Shown piece by piece: positions 45,594 to 53,498 of a stretch of DNA of 64,000 nucleotides (position 1 is its first letter; each line of letters starts with the position of its first letter). The stretch is from Cognatundibacterium luofuense (GTDB lineage: Bacteria > Pseudomonadota > Gammaproteobacteria > Burkholderiales > Burkholderiaceae_D): assembly GCF_018139685.1 (NCBI RefSeq), contig NZ_JAGSPN010000005.1:124001-188000 (forward strand), written 5' to 3'. The notes under the pieces were generated by a model. The model searched no databases, had not been told where the DNA came from, and was given only the letters and a program-made list of their open reading frames with translations. The position numbers and the translations under genes are program-made.

Positions 45594-45681
45594 CCATTTT
45601 GCGGACTTCAGCACAGCGATCCGGCGGTCGTCGGCAGAAAGTCTGGCTGTCCGTAAATCAAGGATGCGGATAGCTGCACAA
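45594..45681 (+). repeat. 90-bp dispersed repeat, copy 5 (right flank of lipoprotein gene)
   Basis: This is a direct repeat of copy 4 (86 of 88 identical), starting 11 bp after the lipoprotein stop codon. The two copies bracket 1,029 bp of unique sequence. Confidence 0.9.
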
Positions 45682-45700
45682 TGAGTGGTGCCGGACAAAC

Positions 45701-45724
45701 AAAAACGCCCGGATTTCTCCGGGC
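45701..45724 (-). terminator. Intrinsic terminator after the UshA-like gene
   Basis: GCCCGGA-TTTC-TCCGGGC (45707-45724) is followed on the minus strand by GTTTTTG. It lies 60 bp after the nucleotidase stop codon. Confidence 0.85.
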
Positions 45725-45784
45725 ATCTGAACTACGTCGTCAGCCTGCGCACAGGCTTTCCGATCTCAGAAGACGAATGACAGC

Positions 45785-47464
45785 TTACTGATAGCGGACG
45801 CGGTCCGTCGCGATGCTGTCGATCTGTTTGCTGTGTTCGCGGATATAGCTTTCCATCGCATCCAGATCACGGCCCAGCAAGGCGCGGTCACCGGCTTTTT
45901 TGAATACGGTGAATCCATCACCGCCTTCAGCAAGGAAGCTGTTCACGATCACGGTGTAAGTATGCTCAGGGTCCAGTGCTTTACCGTTCAGCTGCACATC
46001 GCGCAGTGTCGGCCCGGCCGCCGGATTACGTTGCCAGACGTAGCTGAAGCCTTGCGACACAAACAGTTTTTTGACTTCACCGGCAGGACGGTTTTTCCAT
46101 TGCTGTTGCAACACATCCAGAATTTGCTGACCAGTCATTTTCAGTCGCACCAGACCATTGCCGAAAGGCTGAACTGCATACAGATCACCGAAGGTCACCT
46201 GAATATCGCTGCCCTGCGCGCCGGATGGTAAGTCATTGCGGATGCCGCCGGAATTCATGAATGCGATGTCGGCATCGGCCATGTGTTCGGCAAAATGCAG
46301 TTGGGAATCCGCAATCAGATTGCCGAGCGTGCTGTCAAACGCATCGCCTTCACTGAAGCGCAGTAAGGGTTTACTGAGTTTGATCACGGGACGGGAACGC
46401 ATGTCGCCGGTCAGACGCGCCACTTCTGCGACCAGTGTTTGCGCCCCGGCATCCGGTGTGATGTTTTGCTGATCGATCAGATGATTGACCGCATCGGCTT
46501 TGATGACTTTGCCGCTGTCTTTATCAATCGTCAGCGTGGATTCGGTCAGATAGGCGCCGTAGCTGCGGCCCTGCACCACCAGTTTGTCTGCAATTTTGCA
46601 GGTGTAACCCTGATGTGAGTGACCGGAGACAATCAGGCTGACGGCCGGATCAATCTTATTGGCGATATTGATAATCGGGCCTTGCAAACCTTCACAGCGA
46701 TAGGTCGGATCGCTTTCCGGGCCTTTAAACATCGCACCTTCGTGGATCAGCACCACAATCGCATCCACTCCCTGTGCTTTCAGTTCCGGCACATAGCGGT
46801 TAATTGTTTCGGCTTCATCATCAAAACGCAGCGCTTTGACGGCATCACCTGCCACCAGATTCGGTACGTCCGAGGTGACTGCGCCGATAAAGCCGATTTT
46901 CAGATCACCGACCTGACGCACCACATACGGTGTCAGCCACGGTTTGCCGGTCGATTTGTCGATCACATTTGCGCCCAGATAGGCGTAGCTGGCACCTTTG
47001 AATCCCTGAAATGCGCAACCGGCTTCCGGGCAGGTTCCCTGAATACGGCGCATCAGGTCAGCGGTACCGTTATCAAATTCATGATTACCGACGGCGGTAA
47101 TGTTCAGTTGTATCCGGTTCAGTGCTTCCACCACCGGTTCGTCCTTCAGCAATGCAGAACCCATCGGCGATGCACCCATTAAATCACCGGCACCGACCAG
47201 TATGCTGTCACCCACGGCAGCGCGGCGTTCTTTCAGTTTGGTCACCAGATAGGCATAACCACCGGCAGCGCCGTTGACGGTTTTACCATCCTGCACACGC
47301 GGGAACTGATAAGGCACAGGCTGACTGGCCTGCAGATTGCCGTGAAAATCATTGATACTGAAAATGGTGACGGTGCGTAAGGTTTCAGCCAGCGCACTGG
47401 CAGTCACGCCCATTTGCAGCGCAGCGGCCAGCAGCGGGCTCAGAAATAAAGGACGAAGTTTCAT
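45785..47464 (-). CDS. Periplasmic 5'-nucleotidase / metallophosphatase (UshA-like)
   Basis: This 559-residue exported enzyme has a signal peptide (to about 26, SALA). The N-terminal metallophosphoesterase domain has FSINDFHGNL, GAGDLMGASP, GNHEFDNG and SGHSHQGYTC metal sites. The C-terminal 5'-nucleotidase domain (about 340-540) contains MNSGGIRNDLPSG, FGDLYAVQPFGNGLV and LAEGGDGFTVFKK. It should split nucleotides in the periplasm into nucleosides and phosphate. AGGAAAA precedes the start. It lies just downstream of a TonB receptor gene on the same strand, so the two may handle one substrate class. Confidence 0.92.
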   Translation of the reverse strand: MKLRPLFLSPLLAAALQMGVTASALAETLRTVTIFSINDFHGNLQASQPVPYQFPRVQDGKTVNGAAGGYAYLVTKLKERRAAVGDSILVGAGDLMGASPMGSALLKDEPVVEALNRIQLNITAVGNHEFDNGTADLMRRIQGTCPEAGCAFQGFKGASYAYLGANVIDKSTGKPWLTPYVVRQVGDLKIGFIGAVTSDVPNLVAGDAVKALRFDDEAETINRYVPELKAQGVDAIVVLIHEGAMFKGPESDPTYRCEGLQGPIINIANKIDPAVSLIVSGHSHQGYTCKIADKLVVQGRSYGAYLTESTLTIDKDSGKVIKADAVNHLIDQQNITPDAGAQTLVAEVARLTGDMRSRPVIKLSKPLLRFSEGDAFDSTLGNLIADSQLHFAEHMADADIAFMNSGGIRNDLPSGAQGSDIQVTFGDLYAVQPFGNGLVRLKMTGQQILDVLQQQWKNRPAGEVKKLFVSQGFSYVWQRNPAAGPTLRDVQLNGKALDPEHTYTVIVNSFLAEGGDGFTVFKKAGDRALLGRDLDAMESYIREHSKQIDSIATDRVRYQ

Positions 47465-47482
47465 ACGGTTTTCCTGAAAGAC

Positions 47483-47518
47483 AAAAGGCCTGCGACCCGG
47501 TGAGGATCGCAGACCTTT
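47483..47518 (-). terminator. Intrinsic terminator between the second TonB receptor and UshA-like genes
   Basis: On the minus strand AAAGGTCTGCGA and TCGCAGGCCTTTT form a stem with one G/T position and are followed by GTC. It lies 36 bp after the receptor stop codon and 19 bp before the nucleotidase start. Some read-through is likely. Confidence 0.75.
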
Positions 47519-47554
47519 ATAAGGTACAACTGACTTACGTGATATTCACACTGA

Positions 47555-49927
47555 TCAGAAATCAGCAGAGAAAGTCACGGATGCAAAGCGTGGTGCGCCC
47601 AGATAGTAGAACACGTTCTTCGCGCCTGCGCCTGGATAAGCCAATGCATTCGTCACGTTGAAGCTGGACGGATTGCGGTACTGACGGTCTGTCAGATTGC
47701 TGATACTCATACGCAGTGTTGGTTTTTTCAGGAAACCAGTGTTAGGGAACTGATAACCTGCATCCAGACCAACCAGAGTGTAGGCCGGAACCAGTTCATC
47801 ATTGGTCATGGTTGCCCATTGTTTGCCTGTGTATTTGACTTTAACACGGGTATACCATGCGCCGGTTTCGTACTGTGCGCTCAGACCTGCTTTGTACTTC
47901 GGTGTCAGCGTCATTTCTTTGCCAGCAGTTGGCAAGGAAGCTGTTTTGCTGACTGGCAGATCTTCCTGAATTTCACTCTTCGCGTAACCAACAGAGCTGT
48001 AGAAAGACCAGCCGTTGACTGGTGTGTTACCCAGTTCGATTTCAAAACCGTTGGTTTTTACTTTACCAACGCTGGTCAGGCTGCTGGTGTTGGAAATCGG
48101 ATCGTATGCAGTTGCCTGACGGTTACGGAAGTCTACTGCATACACAGTGAACTGACCTGTGATCAGATCGCTCTGATGACGGTAACCAATGTCCAGGTTG
48201 TAAGAAGTTTCTGCTTTAACATCAACTGGCATTGTTGCCACACCGTTCACCAACACAACGTTACCTGTTGTTGCGTAGATGAAGTTAGGTGGTGCCTTCA
48301 TGTTTTTCGCCAGACTTGCGAATACCTGGTTGTTGTTATCGATCTGATAACGCGCACCCAGTTGTGGCAGGATTTCAGAGTACTTTTTGCTGATGTTGTA
48401 CGAAACAGTACCGCCTTCGTTTGCGAAGTTGGTGAAGTCACGTTTCATCGTCGGCGCACGTACACCAAAGTTCAGCGACAGTTTGTCATTCATCAGGCTG
48501 ATGGTGTCTTGTGCAAACACTTGGTAGCCTGTGGAAATGGTTTTCCAGTCACGGGATTGGTATGGTGTGCCATCAGGGCGCAGAATACGGCCCGCTTTCA
48601 ACCAGATGTCGTTTGGTTCGCCGTTCGCATCAACGGAGACCATAGGACCAAATTGTTCGTGGGTTGCACGTTCGTACCAGAAACCAACCAGAACCTGATG
48701 GTTATCGAACTGATGTGTCAGGGATGCTGTTACACCAGGACGGTTTGTACGTGTGACGCTTGCATTCGCAACAATCACTTTGTCCAGTGTATCGCCGTCA
48801 CCGTTCAGATCCACGCCGGCAGTGTTTTTACCGGTTGCTGTGTTCAGGAATGCACCTTCAGAAACCAGTTTTTGCTGAACGCCACCGTTACCGTAGCCAT
48901 ACCAGTAGTAAGGAACAACTTTCAGATCGGTGCTGTCACCAAAGCGTGCTTTGATGATGGTGGATGCAATCACGTTCTCAAACGGATTTTGTGTCAGTTT
49001 GTAGAAGGAGTCAGCATTTGCCTGGCTAGGATCATTGTCCGCTTTACCTTTAGTCGGTGTTACGTGACCGATGAAAGACTGGGAGTAATCGTAGTAGTAA
49101 CCGTTTTTGTTCAGATCAGCCAGATTGAATGTGCTGATGTTCTGGTTGATTGCACGGTTGTACAGGATGGTACCGGAAACCGAGTTGAAACGGTCGAAGT
49201 CGGTACGGAAGCCCATGTCTACGTGATCACGGCGTGCACCACCCGCGCCTTTCCATTTGTCCGCTTGTGCGTTGGAATAGGAAATGAAGAAACGGGATTT
49301 GTTATCAAATACCAGACCTGTGTCGTAACGCAGGTAAGTTTTTTTCAGGTTCAGACCACCCAGAGTCTGCATCACGCGGAAGCGTTTTTCTTTGGACGGA
49401 TCGCAAGTGGTGATACCGAAGTTACCGCCGGTTGCACCGATTTGCGGGGAGTCAACGTCAGTAGAACCCTGAGTCACGAATTGTGTACAGGTGTTTTCCT
49501 GATCAACGAATTCTTGTGGGTATACAGCAAAGTTACCGGAGTCATTAACTGGCACACCATTGATGGTCGCGCCAATCTGGTCGCTGTTGAAGCCACGCAG
49601 AGACAAGCCACCACCAAACAGGCCGGTTGCGTCATAGTTATAGCTGTTAACTGCTGGCATCAGTTCCAGCGCTTCATAGGCATTGCCTGTAGGACGCTGT
49701 TTTGCCAGTTCTTCCGCAGTAATCGTGCTGCGTGCTTTTGGCGCGTTTTCCTGCACCATCAGACCCATACCGACTTTTTTGCCGGTAATGGTGACTTGTT
49801 TAGAGTCGGTTGGCTGATTGTCTTTCTCGTCTGCGTAAGCAGAGGACATACTCAGACAAGCGATTTGGCATGCAACCGCTACCATCGTCAGACGGAAAGG
49901 CGTTGCCGATGCTTTCTTGAAGTTCAT
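47555..49927 (-). CDS. TonB-dependent outer-membrane receptor (second)
   Basis: The 790-residue protein has a signal peptide to about residue 32 (SMSSAYA). Then comes VTITGKKVG, a short beta segment near the usual TonB-box position. The plug (about 60-190) includes TITAEELAKQRPTGNAYEALELMPAVNS and GLSLRGFNSDQIGATINGVPVND. A large barrel ends in FASVTFSADF with terminal Phe. Codon use is strongly biased, so high expression is likely. CAGGAG lies before the ATG. The ligand is not known; the UshA-like gene downstream hints at nucleotides or nucleosides. Confidence 0.92.
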   Translation of the reverse strand: MNFKKASATPFRLTMVAVACQIACLSMSSAYADEKDNQPTDSKQVTITGKKVGMGLMVQENAPKARSTITAEELAKQRPTGNAYEALELMPAVNSYNYDATGLFGGGLSLRGFNSDQIGATINGVPVNDSGNFAVYPQEFVDQENTCTQFVTQGSTDVDSPQIGATGGNFGITTCDPSKEKRFRVMQTLGGLNLKKTYLRYDTGLVFDNKSRFFISYSNAQADKWKGAGGARRDHVDMGFRTDFDRFNSVSGTILYNRAINQNISTFNLADLNKNGYYYDYSQSFIGHVTPTKGKADNDPSQANADSFYKLTQNPFENVIASTIIKARFGDSTDLKVVPYYWYGYGNGGVQQKLVSEGAFLNTATGKNTAGVDLNGDGDTLDKVIVANASVTRTNRPGVTASLTHQFDNHQVLVGFWYERATHEQFGPMVSVDANGEPNDIWLKAGRILRPDGTPYQSRDWKTISTGYQVFAQDTISLMNDKLSLNFGVRAPTMKRDFTNFANEGGTVSYNISKKYSEILPQLGARYQIDNNNQVFASLAKNMKAPPNFIYATTGNVVLVNGVATMPVDVKAETSYNLDIGYRHQSDLITGQFTVYAVDFRNRQATAYDPISNTSSLTSVGKVKTNGFEIELGNTPVNGWSFYSSVGYAKSEIQEDLPVSKTASLPTAGKEMTLTPKYKAGLSAQYETGAWYTRVKVKYTGKQWATMTNDELVPAYTLVGLDAGYQFPNTGFLKKPTLRMSISNLTDRQYRNPSSFNVTNALAYPGAGAKNVFYYLGAPRFASVTFSADF

Positions 49928-49979
49928 GAATGCTCCTGATCAGATTGCAAAAATAATTGTTTCAAACTGGTTTGCTGCG

Positions 49980-50038
49980 CCGGGATCAAAAGGTCCCGGT
50001 AGGTCTCCGCCATTACTTATTGTTCTGACCATTGCTGG
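49980..50038 (-). promoter_or_regulatory. Two small hairpins in the leader of the second TonB receptor gene
   Basis: CCGGGA and TCCCGG (49980-49999), and GACCA-TTGC-TGGTC (50025-50038), both lie in the 110 bp before the start codon. They would be in the 5' leader RNA. No known riboswitch pattern (for example a B12 box) was recognised. Confidence 0.45.
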
Positions 50039-50111
50039 TCATAAAAAAGCTGCAGGCACAACTATGTTTCCCTCATGATGCTGGCTATCCCTGTGCACTG
50101 ATCATCTCAGC

Positions 50112-50167
50112 GCAATCGATTGCTATACTGACCGCATCACTCGTGGGAAGAGTGCGCAAACGATTGC
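50112..50167. promoter_or_regulatory. Two LacI/PurR-like operator palindromes
   Basis: GCAATCGATTGC (50112-50123) is a perfect palindrome. GCAAACGATTGC (50156-50167) is a near match. Both fit the LacI/GalR-family pattern GCAAnCGnTTGC, which is also the core of the E. coli PurR box. Their centres are 44 bp apart, about four helical turns. They lie about 185-240 bp upstream of the TonB receptor gene. Confidence 0.55.
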
Positions 50168-50176
50168 TTTTCGTAC

Positions 50177-50213
50177 AAAAAAATGAGACGAAAGCAGATT
50201 CGTCTTATTTTTT
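50177..50213. terminator. Bidirectional intrinsic terminator in the 650-bp non-coding region
   Basis: AAAAAAATGAGACGAA (50177-50192) and TTCGTCTTATTTTTT (50199-50213) form a long stem with a 6-base loop and T-runs on both strands. No annotated gene ends close by: the M48 gene stops 364 bp away on the minus strand, and nothing is annotated on the plus strand. It may end an unannotated RNA. Confidence 0.75.
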
Positions 50214-50576
50214 AGATAATCCGGCACAGAACCGGCATCAAATATTCGGGAAATCGGGTATTCAGGTATGTGAAATCAGTCTATCACATTACTTTTTTTA
50301 ATATTACAGAGTGTTACATCCAAATATGAAAGCTTCATGACAGCGTGGTGTAAACCACGCAAAACTGTCACAAAGCCACAACATCTTGCAATATTACTCA
50401 CTTTTCAACACTTTAAGTGCTGATTAAGGCGTGATTATAGACATTTCACTTCAGCGAGTGAAAAGATTTTTTCGGGGATTAATACCAAAAAGTCAGAAAA
50501 TCCGACATTTTTTTTCAAATGCCGGACGATTGTGTCTTTCAGAAAAATTATCTGATAAACAATTTTAATGGTTGTT
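50214..50576. other. AT-rich non-coding region with hairpin, possible small RNA
   Basis: No credible gene occurs between the terminator and the M48 stop. GACAG-GCGTGGT-GTAA-ACCACGC-AAAA-CTGTC (50338-50369) forms a stable two-part hairpin. The flanks are very AT-rich (about 50400-50576). It could be a long 3' untranslated region of the M48 gene, a small RNA gene, or decayed sequence. Confidence 0.4.
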
Positions 50577-51470
50577 TTAAGGATAGGTGACAGGGGAAAT
50601 ACCCTTCACATTCGGCTGATACGGCGGCAGTGCAGACAACTGTGCCGATTTTGCTTTCGCGTACAGAGGCATCACTTCCGGTAAATGGCGACGGATTTCC
50701 TCAATCCGGCTGCCTCCCGACGGGTGCGTCGATAACCATTGCGGCGGCGCGTTCTTATTCACCATCCCCATTTTTTGCCACAACACAATACCGGCACGCG
50801 GATCGTATCCGGCACGTGCGGCAATATCGAGACCAACGATATCAGCTTCCGTTTCATCATCGCGCGAGAACTTCAGCATCGTCACCTTAGCAGCGCCACC
50901 GGCAATTTGCCCAGCCATATTCGGATCATAGCCTTTGGCTGCGGCAAAAATTTCCGCACCTCTGACGAAGATATTCGCAATCGTGGCTGTGCCCGCACGT
51001 TCCGCGCCGTGTTCACGTAATGCATGGGCGATTTCATGGCCCATCACCATCGCAATTTCATCATCCGTCATGCGCAGCGTGGTCAGAATGCCGGTGTAAA
51101 ACGCGATCTTGCCACCCGGCATACAGTAAGCATTGACTTGTTTAGAGCCGAGCAGATTGACTTCCCATTTCCAGTCTTTGGCGCGCGCGTTCCACGGTAA
51201 CGCAAAAGGGATAATCCGCTTTGCAATCGCGCGCAGACGCAGCAATTGCGGATCATTATCAGCCGCTAATGCTCCCTGCTGCTTCGCCTGATTCAGGGTT
51301 TGCACATACTGAGCCGCTGCCTGCTGTTCCAGCGCACCGGTACCGGCCGGCACAATTTTTCGCAATGGCGACATTTGTCCGACCTGTACACCATCCTGGG
51401 CAAATGCGGCTGGCCAGGCCAGCATCAGCGCCAGCAAACCTGTATTCAGACCCGTGCGAAAAAGCTTCAT
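50577..51470 (-). CDS. Exported M48 family metallopeptidase (LoiP/BepA-like)
   Basis: The 297-residue protein has a signal peptide (FRTGLNTGLLALMLAWPAAFA). The zinc motif HEIAH lies in DDEIAMVMGHEIAHALREHGAERA, and the third ligand is in FSRDDETEADIVGLDIAARAGYDPRAG. LSTHPSGGSRIEEIRRHLP is typical of periplasmic M48 proteases that control outer-membrane quality. No TPR domain is present, unlike BepA. The ATG at 51470 was chosen for the signal peptide. It lies 31 bp downstream of metW. Confidence 0.9.
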   Translation of the reverse strand: MKLFRTGLNTGLLALMLAWPAAFAQDGVQVGQMSPLRKIVPAGTGALEQQAAAQYVQTLNQAKQQGALAADNDPQLLRLRAIAKRIIPFALPWNARAKDWKWEVNLLGSKQVNAYCMPGGKIAFYTGILTTLRMTDDEIAMVMGHEIAHALREHGAERAGTATIANIFVRGAEIFAAAKGYDPNMAGQIAGGAAKVTMLKFSRDDETEADIVGLDIAARAGYDPRAGIVLWQKMGMVNKNAPPQWLSTHPSGGSRIEEIRRHLPEVMPLYAKAKSAQLSALPPYQPNVKGISPVTYP

Positions 51471-51501
51471 CCCTGTTTCCTTATTTCTAAGCAGACTATG
51501 T

Positions 51502-52113
51502 TCAGACCGGCTGGCGACGGCGCAAACGAAACACCGCCAGACTGCCGCGCCAGTTCGGTAATATGCGGACGGGTCGGCCTTCATGCAAGGCTACGCATTC
51601 CAGTACTTCCAGACCGACGTCATGTGCCAGATCAGCAAAATCATAAATCGTGGCACAGCGCACATTCGGCGTATCGTACCACTGATACGGCAGCGACTTG
51701 GAGACCGGCATCCGTCCGCGTAGCAATGCAGTACGATGCGGCCAGTAACCGAAATTTGGAAACGAAACGATCGCTTCCTGACCAACACGGGCAATTTCAC
51801 GCAGCGTGTTTTCCACATGCTTCATCATTTGCAGCGATGACAGGCAGAGTACGGTATCAAAGCTGTTATCGGTGAACATACCCAGCCCCTGATCAATATC
51901 CTGCTGGATCACGCTGACCTGACGTCGCGCACAGGCCAGCACTTTATCGTCAGCAATTTCGATACCGTAACCATGACATTGTTTGGCAGATTGCAGGTAG
52001 TCAAGCATTTCGCCATCGCCGCAACCAACGTCCAGCACTTGTGCGCCCGGCTTAATCCAGTCGGCAATAAACGCCAGATCGGGGCGTAACTGATTCAGTT
52101 CAGAAATGGTCAT
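51502..52113 (-). CDS. metW: Methionine biosynthesis protein MetW
   Basis: This 203-residue SAM-methyltransferase-fold protein has the SAM loop [15 protein letters not shown] near residue 30, [23 protein letters not shown], and [19 protein letters not shown], a MetW signature. In proteobacteria MetW is needed with MetX for full homoserine acyltransferase function. It overlaps metX by 4 bp, which supports the pairing. Confidence 0.94.
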   Translation of the reverse strand: MTISELNQLRPDLAFIADWIKPGAQVLDVGCGDGEMLDYLQSAKQCHGYGIEIADDKVLACARRQVSVIQQDIDQGLGMFTDNSFDTVLCLSSLQMMKHVENTLREIARVGQEAIVSFPNFGYWPHRTALLRGRMPVSKSLPYQWYDTPNVRCATIYDFADLAHDVGLEVLECVALHEGRPVRILPNWRGSLAVFRLRRRQPV

Positions 52114-53261
52114 GCGGATTCTCCCTTCAGTTCCGCATCAATGCGGTCGTAATATGCGGCAACTAAATTCAGGTAACGGCTGTCATCGAGCAGGAAGGCA
52201 TCGTGTCCATGCGGCGCATCAATTTCTGCGTAAGTCACAGGACGGCGGCTGCTGACCAGTGCGCGCACAATTTCGCGACTGCGCTCCGGTGAAAAACGCC
52301 AGTCGGTCGTGAATGAAGCAATCAGGAATTTCGCTTTGGTCACCGCCAGCGCTGCTGCCAGATCACCACCGGTTTCACGCGCAGGGTCAAAATAATCGAG
52401 GGCTTTGGTAATCAGCAGATAGGTATTCGCATCGAAATAATCCGAGAATTTATCGCCCTGATAACGCAGATAAGATTCAATTTCAAAATCCACGCCGTAG
52501 CCAAATTGCAGGCTGCCGGTTTTTAAATCACGGCCGAATTTTTCTGCCATATCGTCATCGGACAAATACGTGATATGACCAATCATACGGGCCACACGCA
52601 AACCACGGCGCGGCACAACCTTATGTGCATAAAAGTGACCACCGTGAAAATCCGGATCCGTCAGAATCGCCTGACGCGCGACATCATTGAATGCAATATT
52701 CTGCGCAGACAGTTTCGGGGTCGATGCAATCACGATGCAGTGACGCAAACGATCAGGAAACAATATGCTCCACGCCAGCGCCTGCATACCGCCAAGTGAG
52801 CCGCCCATGACAGCTGCAAATTGCTGAATACCGAAACGGTCAGCGACCCGCGCTTGTGCCTGCACCCAGTCTTCTACAGTTACGACAGGAAAATCAGCGC
52901 CGTAAGGCTGCGTACCTGCCGGATTGGTATGCATAGGCCCGGTCGAGCCAAAACAGGAACCGAGGTTATTAATCCCGATCACAAAAAAGCGATTGGTATC
53001 CACCGGTTTGCCAGGACCCACCATGTTATCCCACCAGCCCACATTTTTCGGCTGATCCGCATACACACCCGCAACGTGATGTGAGGCATTCAGCGCATGG
53101 CAAATCAGCACGGCATTCGATTTATCCGCATTCAGTTCACCATAGGTTTCCACCATCAGCGTGTAATCTGAAATGCTGGCACCGCTTTTCAAAGGCAAAG
53201 CTTCGGCAAAATGGAACGCTTGTGGCGTCACGATGCCGACAGACTGAGAAGACACAGACAT
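52110..53261 (-). CDS. metX: Homoserine O-acyltransferase MetX
   Basis: This 383-residue alpha/beta hydrolase acylates homoserine (acetyl or succinyl donor not decided here), the first committed step of methionine synthesis. The nucleophile is S155 in [24 protein letters not shown] and [14 protein letters not shown] are family signatures, and the final catalytic His is in [14 protein letters not shown]. The ATG at 53261 has AAGAG 5 bp upstream. A SAM-II riboswitch lies in the leader, so expression should fall when S-adenosylmethionine is plentiful. Confidence 0.95.
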   Translation of the reverse strand: MSVSSQSVGIVTPQAFHFAEALPLKSGASISDYTLMVETYGELNADKSNAVLICHALNASHHVAGVYADQPKNVGWWDNMVGPGKPVDTNRFFVIGINNLGSCFGSTGPMHTNPAGTQPYGADFPVVTVEDWVQAQARVADRFGIQQFAAVMGGSLGGMQALAWSILFPDRLRHCIVIASTPKLSAQNIAFNDVARQAILTDPDFHGGHFYAHKVVPRRGLRVARMIGHITYLSDDDMAEKFGRDLKTGSLQFGYGVDFEIESYLRYQGDKFSDYFDANTYLLITKALDYFDPARETGGDLAAALAVTKAKFLIASFTTDWRFSPERSREIVRALVSSRRPVTYAEIDAPHGHDAFLLDDSRYLNLVAAYYDRIDAELKGESA

Positions 53262-53312
53262 ATACTCTTCCACCGGGTGTAAACCCGTCAAAAACACATT
53301 TGAAGGAAGGCT

Positions 53313-53353
53313 AAAAGGGGGGCTGAATGGAGGGGAAAGGAGACATTCAGGCT
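53313..53353 (-). promoter_or_regulatory. Hairpin between SAM-II aptamer and metX start
   Basis: On the minus strand CTGAATG and CATTCAG pair across 14 bases and are followed by CCCCCCTTTTAG. It directly follows the riboswitch and could serve as its expression platform (terminator-like) or as a spacer. Confidence 0.5.
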
Positions 53354-53424
53354 CGCTTTAGCCGTATTTATTTTCCGGAGTGACCGGAAAGCGCCCGCAA
53401 GCTGAAACTCAAATCGGCGCTTAT
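53352..53424 (-). promoter_or_regulatory. SAM-II riboswitch upstream of metX
   Basis: On the minus strand the key parts appear in order. AAGCGCCGATTTGA opens the P1 stem, CAGCTTGCGGGCGCTT closes it, then come ATAAATACGG and GCTAAAGCG. The GATTTG, GCTTGC and GCTAAA elements are those of the H-type pseudoknot SAM-II aptamer, which often precedes metX or metA. Between P1 and the 3' segment is an extra hairpin TTTCCGG-TCAC-TCCGGAAA not required by the minimal aptamer. Confidence 0.85.
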
Positions 53425-53452
53425 TCACTAAGGGTATAAGGATAAACAAGTC

Positions 53453-53476
53453 AGCGGATGCCGTCAAACATCCGCT
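53453..53476 (-). terminator. Hairpin after ptsI
   Basis: AGCGGATG (53453-53460) and CATCCGCT (53469-53476) pair across 8 bases, 23 bp after the ptsI stop. On the minus strand the next bases are GACTTGTTTAT, only moderately T-rich. It probably separates ptsI from metX. Confidence 0.6.
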
Positions 53477-53498
53477 GCGTTTTTCTGCATAGCCGCAA

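Noticed and set aside
47819-49939. A 706-codon open frame on the plus strand opposite the second TonB receptor gene
   Set aside because: It is an antisense shadow: strong codon bias in the receptor removes stop codons from the opposite frame. The translation is Cys/Phe/Val-rich with no domain pattern, and the receptor assignment is clear.
50032-50301. An 89-codon open frame in the non-coding region
   Set aside because: It has no ribosome-binding site, crosses two operator-like sites and the terminator hairpin, and has no recognisable protein pattern.
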